DNA of 64,000 nucleotides, from contig CAWIXB010000001.1 of the NCBI GenBank assembly GCA_963839955.1, forward strand, positions 3,224,001 to 3,288,000, in the 5' to 3' direction. The translations under genes were made by a program, and so were the position numbers. Positions 18,494-26,525 of this stretch are shown in pieces. Each line of letters begins with the position of its first letter. The first letter of the stretch is position 1. The notes under the pieces were generated by a model. It did not search any database, was not told where the DNA came from, and saw only the letters and a program-made list of their open reading frames with translations. The DNA is from CAWIXB01 sp963839955. GTDB lineage: Bacteria; Actinomycetota; Actinomycetes; JACCUZ01.

Positions 18494-19455
18494 TGGGGAT
18501 CACCCGGCCCGCCGGGCACCGGCACGAGGTTCTGCACGTAGGTGTCGAACCACCGGCCATTGCCGAGGGTGTTCGCGAACACCCGGACGAACGGAGCCAT
18601 CAGCTCGATGCTGCGGTCGAGGTCGGCCTGGTTGGCCCGCAGCGTGGCGAGCACACCGCGCAGGTTCTCCAGCGCGGGCCTTATCGCCTCGCGGTTCTCC
18701 TGGACCAGCGCCGTCAGCTGGCGCGAGAGGGTCACCGTGTTCACCAGCAGCGTGTGGATCGCCTCGCGGCGCTTGCGCAGCTCCTGCAGCAGCAGGTCAC
18801 CGTCGGTGAGCAACGTCACGAACTCCTCGTTGCGCTCGGCCAGCACTCCGCTCACGCCGTTGGCGTGCTCGAGCAGGCCCCGCAGCTGTGAGTCGCGCGA
18901 GGCGATGGTGCGCGAGAGCCGCCCGAGCCCGTCGACGGCCGAGCGGGTCTCCTCCGGCGTGTCACGGAAGGTCGTGGCGATCGTGTCCAGCGCCTGACCG
19001 AGCTGCTCCGTGTCGATGCGGTCGGTGGTCGTCGCCAGGTCGCTGAACGCCTCGACGACGTCGTACGCCGCGATCGTGCGCTCGACCGGGATCTCCTTCT
19101 CGAGCTTCCCGCCACCGGCCGGCCGCAGCATCAGGAACTTCTGCCCGAGGATCGTCTTGATGCGCACCTCGGCCGAGGTCTCACGCCCGAGCTTGGTGCC
19201 GTTGTCGACGTTGAAGTCGACACGCACGTGACCGTCCTCGAGGTCGACCTTGCCGACCTTGCCGACCTTGACGCCGGCGATGCGCACGTCGTCTCCGGCC
19301 TTCAGGCCACCGGCCTCGGTGAAGGCCGCGGTGTGGCCGGTGCCCGAGAAGAACGGGATGCGGTCGATGTTGAAGGCCACCAGCAGCATCGCCGCGATGA
19401 CGCCGAGGCCGACGGCCCCGACGATCACCGGGTTGCGCTCGCGGAACGGCTTCAT
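18490..19455 (-). CDS. MCE family protein, MceC position
   Basis: About 321 residues. It starts MKPFRERNPVIVGAVGLGVI with a single N-terminal helix, then an MCE domain (about 35-115) with GDDVRIAGVKVGKVGKV and TILGQKFLMLRPAGG, then amphipathic helices. The start at 19455 gives an ATGA overlap with mceB. An in-frame extension upstream to 19557 is the shadow of mceB and is rejected. It is the third MCE subunit of the operon. Confidence 0.88.
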   Translation of the reverse strand: MKPFRERNPVIVGAVGLGVIAAMLLVAFNIDRIPFFSGTGHTAAFTEAGGLKAGDDVRIAGVKVGKVGKVDLEDGHVRVDFNVDNGTKLGRETSAEVRIKTILGQKFLMLRPAGGGKLEKEIPVERTIAAYDVVEAFSDLATTTDRIDTEQLGQALDTIATTFRDTPEETRSAVDGLGRLSRTIASRDSQLRGLLEHANGVSGVLAERNEEFVTLLTDGDLLLQELRKRREAIHTLLVNTVTLSRQLTALVQENREAIRPALENLRGVLATLRANQADLDRSIELMAPFVRVFANTLGNGRWFDTYVQNLVPVPGGPGDPQ

Positions 19456-20468
19456 GACTGACACCTGGCCGCGTTCGAGTGGTAGTTGGGCGTGTAGGCG
19501 ACTGTGTTGGCGATGACGACACGGCCGGCGAAGTCGCACAGGTAGAAGTTGAACCACGAGCCGTAGGTGGCGGTGCGGGTGATCGTGGTCAGCTTCTCGG
19601 GCAGCCGCTGGATGACGCCCGCGACGACCTTGTCGTTGTCGTTGAGGTTCTTCGCGACCTCACCCAGCTCGCGCACGTCGGTGCGGATCGCCGGCCGTGC
19701 GTCACGCACCAGGCCCGCCGTGGACTCGGCGAGACCCGCGATGTTCGTCAGCGACGCCCCGATCGCCTCGCGGTCCTCGGCGAGCCCGCTGACGAAGCGT
19801 TGCAGCTCGGCGATGAGGGTCGACAGCTGGCGGTCGCGGTCATCGACGGTCGCCAGGACGGCGTTGAGGTTGTCGATCGTGCGCCCGATCACCCGGTCGC
19901 GGTCGGCGAGCGTGCTGGTCAGTGAGGCGGTGTGGGTCAGCAGGGAGTTGACGTTGCCTGCCTCGCCCTGCAGCGTCTTGATGATCTCGAAGGCGAACGA
20001 GTTGACGTCCTTCGGGTTCAGCGCGGTGAACAGCGGCTTGAAGCCGTTGAACAGCACCGTGAGGTCGAGCGCCGGGGTCGTCTGCTTCATCGGGAGCGTG
20101 TCGTCTTCACGCAGGGGTTCGCCGGAGCCGGCGCCCTCGCTCAGTGCGACGTAGCGCTGCCCGACGAGGTTGCGGTAGCGCACCAACAGCCGAGTGCTCT
20201 TGGCCAACGTGCGGGTGTCGTCGACGGAGAACGAGAGCCGGGCCTCCCCGCGCTCGGTCACGTCGAGGCCCTTGACCTCTCCGACCCGGACGCCGGCGAT
20301 GCGCACGTCGTCGCCCTCTTGCAGGCCGGTGACGTCAGACAGCAGTGCGCGGTAGGTGTTGGTGCCGCCGAAACGGAAGTTCCCGATGGTGGCAGCGAGG
20401 AGCCCGGTGGCGAGCATCGTCACCACGATGAAGATGATGAGCTTGACGAGCGACGCGGTGGTCTTCAC
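19452..20468 (-). CDS. MCE family protein, MceB position
   Basis: A 338-residue protein with signal anchor LVKLIIFIVVTMLATGLLAA. The MCE domain (about 30-115) contains EGDDVRIAGVRVGEVKGLDV and NLVGQRYVALSEGAG. The C-terminal helical domain ends with a pair of cysteines (YLCDFAG and ARCQS) that could form a disulfide. GTGA overlap with mceA. It is a normal second subunit of an Mce complex. Confidence 0.88.
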   Translation of the reverse strand: MKTTASLVKLIIFIVVTMLATGLLAATIGNFRFGGTNTYRALLSDVTGLQEGDDVRIAGVRVGEVKGLDVTERGEARLSFSVDDTRTLAKSTRLLVRYRNLVGQRYVALSEGAGSGEPLREDDTLPMKQTTPALDLTVLFNGFKPLFTALNPKDVNSFAFEIIKTLQGEAGNVNSLLTHTASLTSTLADRDRVIGRTIDNLNAVLATVDDRDRQLSTLIAELQRFVSGLAEDREAIGASLTNIAGLAESTAGLVRDARPAIRTDVRELGEVAKNLNDNDKVVAGVIQRLPEKLTTITRTATYGSWFNFYLCDFAGRVVIANTVAYTPNYHSNAARCQS

Positions 20469-21769
20469 GAGTGGCTCACCGCCGTGCCTCGCGCCATCGG
20501 GCCGAAGAGCAGGGTCGCGAGGTCGGGCACCTCGTCGGCGGGGACGCCCATCACCGGGGCGACCAGCGGGTCGACGACGTCCTGCTCGGACTGACTGCCC
20601 GCCGGGCCGCTGCTCGGGTCGACGAGGAAGTCAGGCACCGCGCGCCCGGACGACTGGTTGCCTCGGGAGCCGTCGTTCAGGTTTGCGCCCGGCGAGGGCT
20701 TCTGAGGCCTGGGCAGGCCGTGGCAGTCGGGGCCGGAGCTCTCGTTCCACTCGGGCTCCTCGCCCGGGCGATAGCCGTCGCGCTGCTTGACCACCTCGAG
20801 CGTGATGTGCAGCTCGCCGTTGGCAAAGGTCTTGCCGATGAACTCGTTGGACTCCGTCAGGCTCTGCAGGAGGCAGGGGTATATCGGCGAGTAGCGCGCG
20901 AACATCTGCAGGGTCGGTGCGCTGACGCTGTTGAGCGTGATGATGCGCTGCTCGTTCTCGGCGACGACCTGGCGGGTGGTGTTGGCGAAGCCCGTCGTGC
21001 CGGCCAGGAACCCGGCGTAGACCTGCTGCTTCTCCGCGATCGTGCGGGCGGTGATGGAGAAGTTGCGCAGCATGTCCACCAGGTCGGGGGCGGCGTCGGC
21101 GTAGATCTGCGACACGTCGGCGAGACCGGTGATGTCGGTCTTCAGGGTCTCGAGCTTCGGGTTGAACTCCTCGAAGTACTGGTTGACCAGCTCGAGGTTC
21201 TCGCCGAGCTTCTCGCCGCGACCTTCCAGCGCCGTGGCGAACGCGTTGAGGGTGGCGTTGAGCTTGGCCGGCTGCACCGCCTGCAGGAGCGGCAGCAGGT
21301 CGTCGAGCACCCGTTCGAGCTCGATCGCGGTCGTCGACCGGTCCTGGCTGATGACGTCGCCGTCGGACAGACGCCGGCTGGACGGGCTTGCCGGGACGAC
21401 GAGGTCGACGAACTTCTCACCGAAGAGTGTCTTGGGCAGCAGCCGCACGGAGACGTTCGCGGGGATCATGCCGACGCTGCCCGGCTGCAGCGCGAGGTCG
21501 ATCGTCGCGCGTTCGCCGTTGGAGCGCACCTCGCGCACCTCGCCCACGATCATGCCGCGCAGCTTGACGTCGGCGGGAGGCGCGAGCTGGTTGCCGACGC
21601 GGTTGGTCTCGAGCGAGACCCGCACGACGTCGACGAACGTCTTGTTGTAGATCGCGATGGTGAGACCGATGAGCAGCGCGAGCACGACCAGGAACACCAC
21701 GCCGTAGGTGCGCAGCAGCACTCCCTGGGTGATCTGGCCGCGTTTGGGCGTGCGGGCGCTCATCAGCAT
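20465..21769 (-). CDS. MCE family protein, MceA position
   Basis: About 434 residues from the ATG at 21769 (a second ATG lies two codons in). The anchor GVVFLVVLALLIGLTIAIYN is followed by an MCE domain (about 45-130) with DVKLRGMIVGEVREV and KTLFGEKFVDLVVPA. A helical domain and a Pro/Ser/Gly-rich tail of about 100 residues complete it. It follows yrbEB by seven bases. MceA-type subunits are usually implicated in substrate contact. The longer in-frame ORF to 21910 overlaps yrbEB and is not used. Confidence 0.87.
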   Translation of the reverse strand: MLMSARTPKRGQITQGVLLRTYGVVFLVVLALLIGLTIAIYNKTFVDVVRVSLETNRVGNQLAPPADVKLRGMIVGEVREVRSNGERATIDLALQPGSVGMIPANVSVRLLPKTLFGEKFVDLVVPASPSSRRLSDGDVISQDRSTTAIELERVLDDLLPLLQAVQPAKLNATLNAFATALEGRGEKLGENLELVNQYFEEFNPKLETLKTDITGLADVSQIYADAAPDLVDMLRNFSITARTIAEKQQVYAGFLAGTTGFANTTRQVVAENEQRIITLNSVSAPTLQMFARYSPIYPCLLQSLTESNEFIGKTFANGELHITLEVVKQRDGYRPGEEPEWNESSGPDCHGLPRPQKPSPGANLNDGSRGNQSSGRAVPDFLVDPSSGPAGSQSEQDVVDPLVAPVMGVPADEVPDLATLLFGPMARGTAVSHS

Positions 21770-21776
21770 GATGAGA

Positions 21777-22613
21777 TCACCCCGCGATCCGGACGGTCGT
21801 GGTGGCTCCCCAGATGGCCAGGCTGAGGAAGAAGTCGACGATGTTGATCGCCACGATCGAGGTGCGGACCGCCTTGCCGACGGCGACACCCACGCCCGCA
21901 GGCCCGCCACTTGCCGTGTAGCCGTAGTAGCAGTGAATGAGGATGATCACGACCGCGAAGATGAGCACCTTGCCGAACGACCACAACACGTCGCCGGGCG
22001 GTAAGAACAGATGGAAGTAGTGGTCGTAGGTGCCCTTGGACTGCCCGTAGTAGCCCGTCGCGATGAGCCGGGTCGCGCCGTAGGAGGACAGCAGGCCCAG
22101 CACGTAGAGCGGGATGACCGCGACGAACCCGGCGATCATCCGCGTCGTGACGAGGTAGGGCATGCTCGGGACGCCCATCACCTCGAGTGCGTCCACCTCC
22201 TCGCTGATGCGCATCGCACCGAGCTGCGCGGTGAAGCCGCAGCCCACCGTCGCAGCGAGCGCCAGGCCAGCGACGAGTGGCGCGATCTCACGCGTGTTGA
22301 AGTAGGCCGAGACGAAGCCGGTGAACGCCGCCGAGCCGAGCTGGTTGAGAGCGGAGTAGCCCTGGAGCCCGACCTCGGTGCCGGTGAAGAACGCCAGGAA
22401 CGCGATGACGCCCACGGTGCCGCCGATGACCGCCAGCGCCCCGCTGCCGAGGCTGACCTCGGCAAGCAGCCGGATGATCTCCTTCTTGTAGCGCCGGACG
22501 GTGCGCGGGGTCCAAGCGATGCTGCGCCAGTAGAAGCGCAGCTGGCCACCCAGGCCGGTGAGGCCCTCGTCGACGACCTTGACCGGCCGCACGAGTGTGC
22601 TCTGGACGCCCAT
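21777..22613 (-). CDS. MlaE/YrbE-type ABC permease B
   Basis: A 278-residue integral membrane permease with about five or six hydrophobic segments. It carries the MlaE-family stretch AQLGAMRISEEVDALEVMGV, which contacts the ATPase, and a preceding ATVGCGF motif. Together with the neighbouring YrbEA it should form the heterodimeric membrane core of the Mce lipid importer, driven by Mkl. It lies four bases after yrbEA and seven bases before mceA. Confidence 0.93.
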   Translation of the reverse strand: MGVQSTLVRPVKVVDEGLTGLGGQLRFYWRSIAWTPRTVRRYKKEIIRLLAEVSLGSGALAVIGGTVGVIAFLAFFTGTEVGLQGYSALNQLGSAAFTGFVSAYFNTREIAPLVAGLALAATVGCGFTAQLGAMRISEEVDALEVMGVPSMPYLVTTRMIAGFVAVIPLYVLGLLSSYGATRLIATGYYGQSKGTYDHYFHLFLPPGDVLWSFGKVLIFAVVIILIHCYYGYTASGGPAGVGVAVGKAVRTSIVAINIVDFFLSLAIWGATTTVRIAG

Positions 22614-22617
22614 GCCG

Positions 22618-23391
22618 TCAGCCGAGCTTCTGGGGGACGACTTGGAAGTAGATCGCGGTGATCACGAAGTTCACGACGAACAGCAGCATGAACGTGATGA
22701 CGACCGACTGGTTCACGGCGTCGCCGACGCCCTTGGGGCCGCCGCCGGCGGTGAGCCCCTTGTAGGACGCGACGATCGCGGCGAGGGCACCGAAGACCAG
22801 CGCCTTGAACTCGCCGACATAGAGGTCGGGCAACTGAGCGAGCGCGGTGAATGACGCCAGGTAGGCGCCCGGCGTACCACCTTGCAGCACGACGTTGAAG
22901 AAGTAGCCGCCGCAGACACCGACCACCGACACGAGGCCGTTGAGCATGACGGCAACCAGCATCGATGCCAGCACCCGTGGCACGACGAGACGATGGATCG
23001 GGTCGATGCCCAGGACCTGCATGGCATCGATCTCTTCGCGGATCTTGCGCGCTCCGAGGTCGGCACAGATCGCCGAGCCGCCTGCCCCGGCGATCAGCAG
23101 CGCCGTCACGATGGGGCTGGCCTCGCGGATGACGGCGAGCACGCTGGCCGAACCCGTGAACGACTGCGCGCCGAGCTGACGGGTGAGGCTGCCCAGCTGC
23201 AACGCGATGACGGCACCGAACGGGATGCTGACAAGCGCCGTGGGCAGGATCGTCACACTGGCGATGAACCAGGACTGCTGGATGAACTCCTTGACCTGGA
23301 ACGGCCGCTTGGGGAACGTCCTGATGACGTCGGCGCCGAGCGCGAAGAGGTTGCCGCTTTGTCGCAAGGCCCCGACCACAGGGTTGCTCAC
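22618..23391 (-). CDS. MlaE/YrbE-type ABC permease A
   Basis: This 257-residue permease has the family motif CADLGARKIREEIDAMQVLG preceded by GAGGSAI, which forms the coupling helix toward the ATPase. Several strongly hydrophobic helices surround it, including VVGVCGGYFF and FMLLFVVNFVITAIYF. It starts with a GTGA overlap on the end of the mkl-like gene, so ATPase and permease are translationally coupled. It pairs with YrbEB. Confidence 0.93.
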   Translation of the reverse strand: MSNPVVGALRQSGNLFALGADVIRTFPKRPFQVKEFIQQSWFIASVTILPTALVSIPFGAVIALQLGSLTRQLGAQSFTGSASVLAVIREASPIVTALLIAGAGGSAICADLGARKIREEIDAMQVLGIDPIHRLVVPRVLASMLVAVMLNGLVSVVGVCGGYFFNVVLQGGTPGAYLASFTALAQLPDLYVGEFKALVFGALAAIVASYKGLTAGGGPKGVGDAVNQSVVITFMLLFVVNFVITAIYFQVVPQKLG

Positions 23392-24575
23392 CGGCCGCCG
23401 CCCTTCGGCGTCTGCACTGGCCGCCCGAAGATGTCGTAGACGGGCCCGTCGTACCTCTTTCCGTCATCGGCCCGCCCGTCGTGGGTCGGCGGGTCGGGCG
23501 CATGTCCGTCGTGCTGCTGCGCGTCGTGGGCGTTCCCGTGGTACGCGGGTTCGGCCTGCTGCGCGTCCGCGCCCCCGGCATCGTCCTTCTCTGCGTCCTG
23601 GGGTGAGGGCGACTTGCTCACCGCCGCGTTCTCGCCCTCGAAGGAGCCGGGCGGCGGGGTCACCCCGTTGTCGCGACACCAGGCGCCGGCCTCTCGCTGG
23701 GTCGGCCGCGGCTCACCCTCGCTGGTGGACAGCTGGAGCGGGATCGGCGGCAGGGGCGGCATCTCGTAGCCCTCCGCCTCCTCCTGGGCCAGCTCGTCGG
23801 CGTCCTTCTCCTCGGCCATGCCGATGGGGCCCTGGCGCTGGGCGTTGAGGAACTGCCGGACGACCGGCTCCTCGCTGGAGAGCAGCATCTCGCGGGGGCC
23901 GAACATCGCGAGGTGCTGGTGGAACAGCAGGCCGATGTTGTCGGGCACGGTGCGCGCGGTGTTCACGTCGTGGGTGACGATGAGGAACGTCGCTTCGATC
24001 GAGGCGTTGAGGTCGATGATCAGCTGGTTGAGATAGGCCGAGCGCACCGGGTCGAGCCCCGAGTCGGGCTCGTCGAAGAGGATGATCTCGGGGTCGAGGA
24101 CGAGCGCGCGAGCCAGGCCGGCGCGCTTGCGCATGCCGCCTGAGATCTCGCCCGGCAGCTTGGCCTCGGAACCGACGAGGCCGACCATCTCCATCTTCTC
24201 CAGGACGATGTTCTTGATCTTGCTCTCGTTCTTCTTGGTGTGCTCGCGCAGCGGGAACGCGATGTTGTCGAACAGGCTCATGGAGCCGAACAGCGCCCCG
24301 TCCTGGAAGAGGACGCCGAAGAGCTTGCGGACCTCGTAGAGGTCCTTCTCCTTGAGCTGGGTCAGGTCGCGGCCCTGGATCATGATCGAGCCGGAGTCGG
24401 GCTTGAGCAGGCCGACCAGCGTCTTGAGGAAGACCGACTTGCCCGTGCCGGACGGGCCGAGCATGACCGAGATCTCGCCGGCGGGGAGGGTCAGGGAGAC
24501 GTCACGCCAGATGACTTGACGTCCGAAGGACTTGGTCAGCCCGTCGACCTGGATCTTCACACCCACGCCGGACAC
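23388..24575 (-). CDS. mkl: Mce transporter ATPase (Mkl/MlaF-like)
   Basis: A 395-residue ABC ATPase with Walker A GPSGTGKS (40-47), signature ISGGM (144-148), Walker B IILFDEP (164-170) and H-loop TH near 201. It energises the YrbE/Mce complex. Residues 260-395 form a Pro/Glu then His/Asp/Gly-rich tail not needed for ATPase activity (AYHGNAHDAQQHDGHAPDP). The start is uncertain: GTG at 24575, 24566 or 24560, with GAGG just upstream. It is first in the mce operon, 286 bases after rplL. In mycobacteria, as I recall, the shared Mce ATPase gene mkl also lies between rplL and rpoB. Confidence 0.92.
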   Translation of the reverse strand: MSGVGVKIQVDGLTKSFGRQVIWRDVSLTLPAGEISVMLGPSGTGKSVFLKTLVGLLKPDSGSIMIQGRDLTQLKEKDLYEVRKLFGVLFQDGALFGSMSLFDNIAFPLREHTKKNESKIKNIVLEKMEMVGLVGSEAKLPGEISGGMRKRAGLARALVLDPEIILFDEPDSGLDPVRSAYLNQLIIDLNASIEATFLIVTHDVNTARTVPDNIGLLFHQHLAMFGPREMLLSSEEPVVRQFLNAQRQGPIGMAEEKDADELAQEEAEGYEMPPLPPIPLQLSTSEGEPRPTQREAGAWCRDNGVTPPPGSFEGENAAVSKSPSPQDAEKDDAGGADAQQAEPAYHGNAHDAQQHDGHAPDPPTHDGRADDGKRYDGPVYDIFGRPVQTPKGGGR

Positions 24576-24795
24576 ACCTCATCGCTCGGCAGACCTCGTA
24601 CTGCTGAGTAACGAGCGCGGGCCTGCCGGGTTACGCGCACGTTCCCCGCAGCCGGCAGGGGACGGTGGGTGGCACCGGACCGGCGGCGCAACGGAATCAT
24701 GCGCTGCCGCCGCGGGGACGAAACCTGCCAGTGGGAAGCGGTATCGCGGGCGGCGTCAGCGCGCTGACCAGGGACTTTCTGCCCAAGACAGGACG

Positions 24796-24833
24796 AGAGG
24801 GGCGGCCACCGGCGTACCGGTGACCGCCCCTCT
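24796..24833 (-). terminator. Hairpin terminator after rplL
   Basis: A 17-bp stem with one mismatch (AGAGGGGCGGCCACCGG against its complement) and a CGTA loop starts 28 bases past the rplL stop. It would end the rplJL transcript before the mce operon, so mkl probably has its own promoter. No long T tract follows. Confidence 0.75.
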
Positions 24834-24861
24834 GCCGCGCCTGCGCGGGCGTGGCGCGCTG

Positions 24862-25254
24862 TTACTTGACGGTGACCGTGGCACCGGCGCCCTCGAGGGC
24901 GGCCTTGGCCTTGTCCGCGGCCTCCTTGGTGACCTTCTCCAGGACCGGCTTGGGGGTGCCGTCCACGAGGTCCTTTGCCTCCTTGAGACCGAGACTCGTG
25001 AGCGAGCGCACCTCCTTGATGACCTGGATCTTCTTCTCGCCGGCACCCTCGAGGATGACGTCGAACTCGTCCTGGGCGGCCTCTTCCTCGGCGCCGGCGG
25101 CGGCACCGCCGGCCGCGGGCGCGGCGGCAGCGGCGACCGGTGCGGCCGCGGTGACGCCGAAGGTCTCCTCGAACTGCTTCACGAACTCCGAGAGCTCGAT
25201 CAGGGTCATCTCCTTGAAGTTCTCGAGGAGATCGTCGGTGCTGAGCTTCGCCAT
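24862..25254 (-). CDS. rplL: 50S ribosomal protein L7/L12
   Basis: 130 residues, the normal length. The N-terminal dimerisation domain begins MAKLSTDDLLENFKEMTLIE. An Ala-rich hinge (about 37-60) follows, then the C-terminal domain that contacts translation factors, with KIQVIKEVRSLTSLGLKEAK, ending GAGATVTVK. It forms the stalk with L10. It is 25 bases downstream of rplJ. A longer in-frame reading upstream is the shadow of the rplJ tail. Confidence 0.98.
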   Translation of the reverse strand: MAKLSTDDLLENFKEMTLIELSEFVKQFEETFGVTAAAPVAAAAAPAAGGAAAGAEEEAAQDEFDVILEGAGEKKIQVIKEVRSLTSLGLKEAKDLVDGTPKPVLEKVTKEAADKAKAALEGAGATVTVK

Positions 25255-25279
25255 GGTGGCGGTCCTTCCTTCGTGACGG

Positions 25280-26032
25280 TCAGCCCTCGGAGGCGGTGAC
25301 CTCGGTGGTGGTGGTGGCTTCGGTGGTGGCGGCCTCGTCGGGAGCAGGCGCGTCGGTGGTCTCGTCGGCAGTCGAGGTCTCGCCGGTCGTGGCGGCCTCG
25401 TCGGTCGTGGTGGCGGCCTCGTCGGGAGCAGGCGCGTCGGTGGTGGCTGCCTCGTCGGTGGTGGCGCTCTCCTCGGCGGCGGCCGGCGTACCGGCACCGC
25501 CCCGGAGGACGCTCGGGTCGGCCTCTGCCTTCACCCGCAACGCCTCGAGCAGCCGCGCCGTCTGCGACAGCGGAGCGGCGAAGAGGGACACGGCGCCCTG
25601 CAGCGACGCGTTCATTGCGCCGGCGAGCTTGGCGAGCAGCACCTCACGCGACTCGAGGTCGGCGAGCTTCTGGATCTCGGCGGTCGAGAGGGTCTTGCCG
25701 TCGAGCACTCCGCCCTTGATGACCAGCAGCGGGTGAGCCTTGGCGAAGTCACGCAGACCCTTGGCGGCCTCGACCGGGTCGCCCTTGACGAACGCGATCG
25801 CGGACGGGCCCTGGATGAGACCGTCGAACGCCTCGACGCCCGCCTCCTTGGCGGCAAGCTTGGTCAGCGTGTTCTTCACGACGGCGTAGGAGGCACCTTC
25901 ACCGAGTGAGCGCCGCAGCTCCTTGAGCTGCGCCACGGTGAGGCCGCGGTACTCGGTCAGTACGGCAGCGTGCGAGGTGCGGAACGCCTCGGCAAGCGTT
26001 GCGACCGCGGCTGCCTTGTCAGGCCTCGCCAT
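25280..26032 (-). CDS. rplJ: 50S ribosomal protein L10 with long Ala/Thr/Glu tail
   Basis: L10 anchors the L7/L12 stalk to 23S rRNA. The first ~175 residues (MARPDKAAAVATLAEAF, YRGLTVAQLKELRR, KNTLTKLAAKE) are standard L10. After the usual end, a tail of about 70 residues continues with repeated DEAATTDAPAPDEAATT units, so the protein reaches 250 residues where L10 is usually 165-185. The tail is encoded partly by a perfect 37-bp direct repeat. The ATG at 26032 is preceded by GGAAGGAGACCC. A leader of the L10 autoregulatory type lies upstream. Confidence 0.96.
   Translation of the reverse strand: MARPDKAAAVATLAEAFRTSHAAVLTEYRGLTVAQLKELRRSLGEGASYAVVKNTLTKLAAKEAGVEAFDGLIQGPSAIAFVKGDPVEAAKGLRDFAKAHPLLVIKGGVLDGKTLSTAEIQKLADLESREVLLAKLAGAMNASLQGAVSLFAAPLSQTARLLEALRVKAEADPSVLRGGAGTPAAAEESATTDEAATTDAPAPDEAATTTDEAATTGETSTADETTDAPAPDEAATTEATTTTEVTASEG
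25324..25444. repeat. 37-bp direct repeat in the 3' end of rplJ
   Basis: The same 37 bases occur at 25324-25360 and 25408-25444, separated by 47 bases that are themselves degenerate copies of the GCGGCCTCGTCG unit. The repeat is in frame and encodes the Ala/Thr/Asp/Pro tail of L10. It could recombine and change the tail length. Confidence 0.8.
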
Positions 26033-26046
26033 GGGTCTCCTTCCGG

Positions 26047-26244
26047 GTCGTGCGCAGGTCGCCGGCCCGGAGACGACGAACGCCCCGGCGCAAGGCGCGC
26101 GGGGCGTGGAGTGGCGGTGCACCCCTGCGGGCGTACGGCCGACCATGCGTTCCGTGTCACCTGCGCGGGCCGCCCGTTGTCATACGGGCCTTCGGTCACC
26201 CCTTGTGGGGCGACGACCAGCGGTCTCTGGCAGCCCTCAGGGTA
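26047..26244 (-). promoter_or_regulatory. rplJ promoter and L10-type leader
   Basis: TTGCGC (26262-26267), a 17-base spacer and TACCCT (26239-26244) form a plausible minus-strand promoter. The roughly 190-base leader that follows contains CCAGAGACCGCTGGTCGTC and GGCGGCCCGCGCAGGTGACA, which resemble the conserved L10 leader recognised by the L10(L12) complex. Excess L10 binding such a leader represses rplJL. The leader assignment rests on recall of its conserved core, not on a covariance model. Confidence 0.6.
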
Positions 26245-26525
26245 CGAGAAGCCGACCGTCCGCGCAAAACGGCTCCGTCCCGGCGCCGAATCGCCGGGTG
26301 GCCGCTGTCCCGTTGCCCCCGGCCGAATCGGAGCCGTCCCGGGTGGCGACCCGGTCGACTCCCCCGGTCCTACGACCGGTGATCGTAACCAGGCCCCACA
26401 AAGGCGCCAAGACGTGACTGTGCCAGGACAGTTTGCGCGGCCCGACCGTCTGGTCCACCGGGCATTGTGGGGCCCAGTTGCGATCTTGGCTGAGAGGTCG
26501 GGCTGCGCCGGGCCTCGCGCGGGGC
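26245..26525 (-). other. rplA-rplJ spacer with an inverted repeat
   Basis: No gene is evident in the 493-base gap between rplA and rplJ. Its distal part holds the 10-bp inverted repeat GGCCCCACAA (26392-26401) and TTGTGGGGCC (26465-26474) around a 63-base loop. This may contribute to ending or pausing the rplKA transcript. The rest is GC-rich and unremarkable. Confidence 0.4.

Noticed and set aside
26415..26440. Short hairpin ACTGT-GCCAGG-ACAGT as a terminator after rplA
   Set aside because: Only a 5-bp stem; too weak to call in sequence of this GC content.
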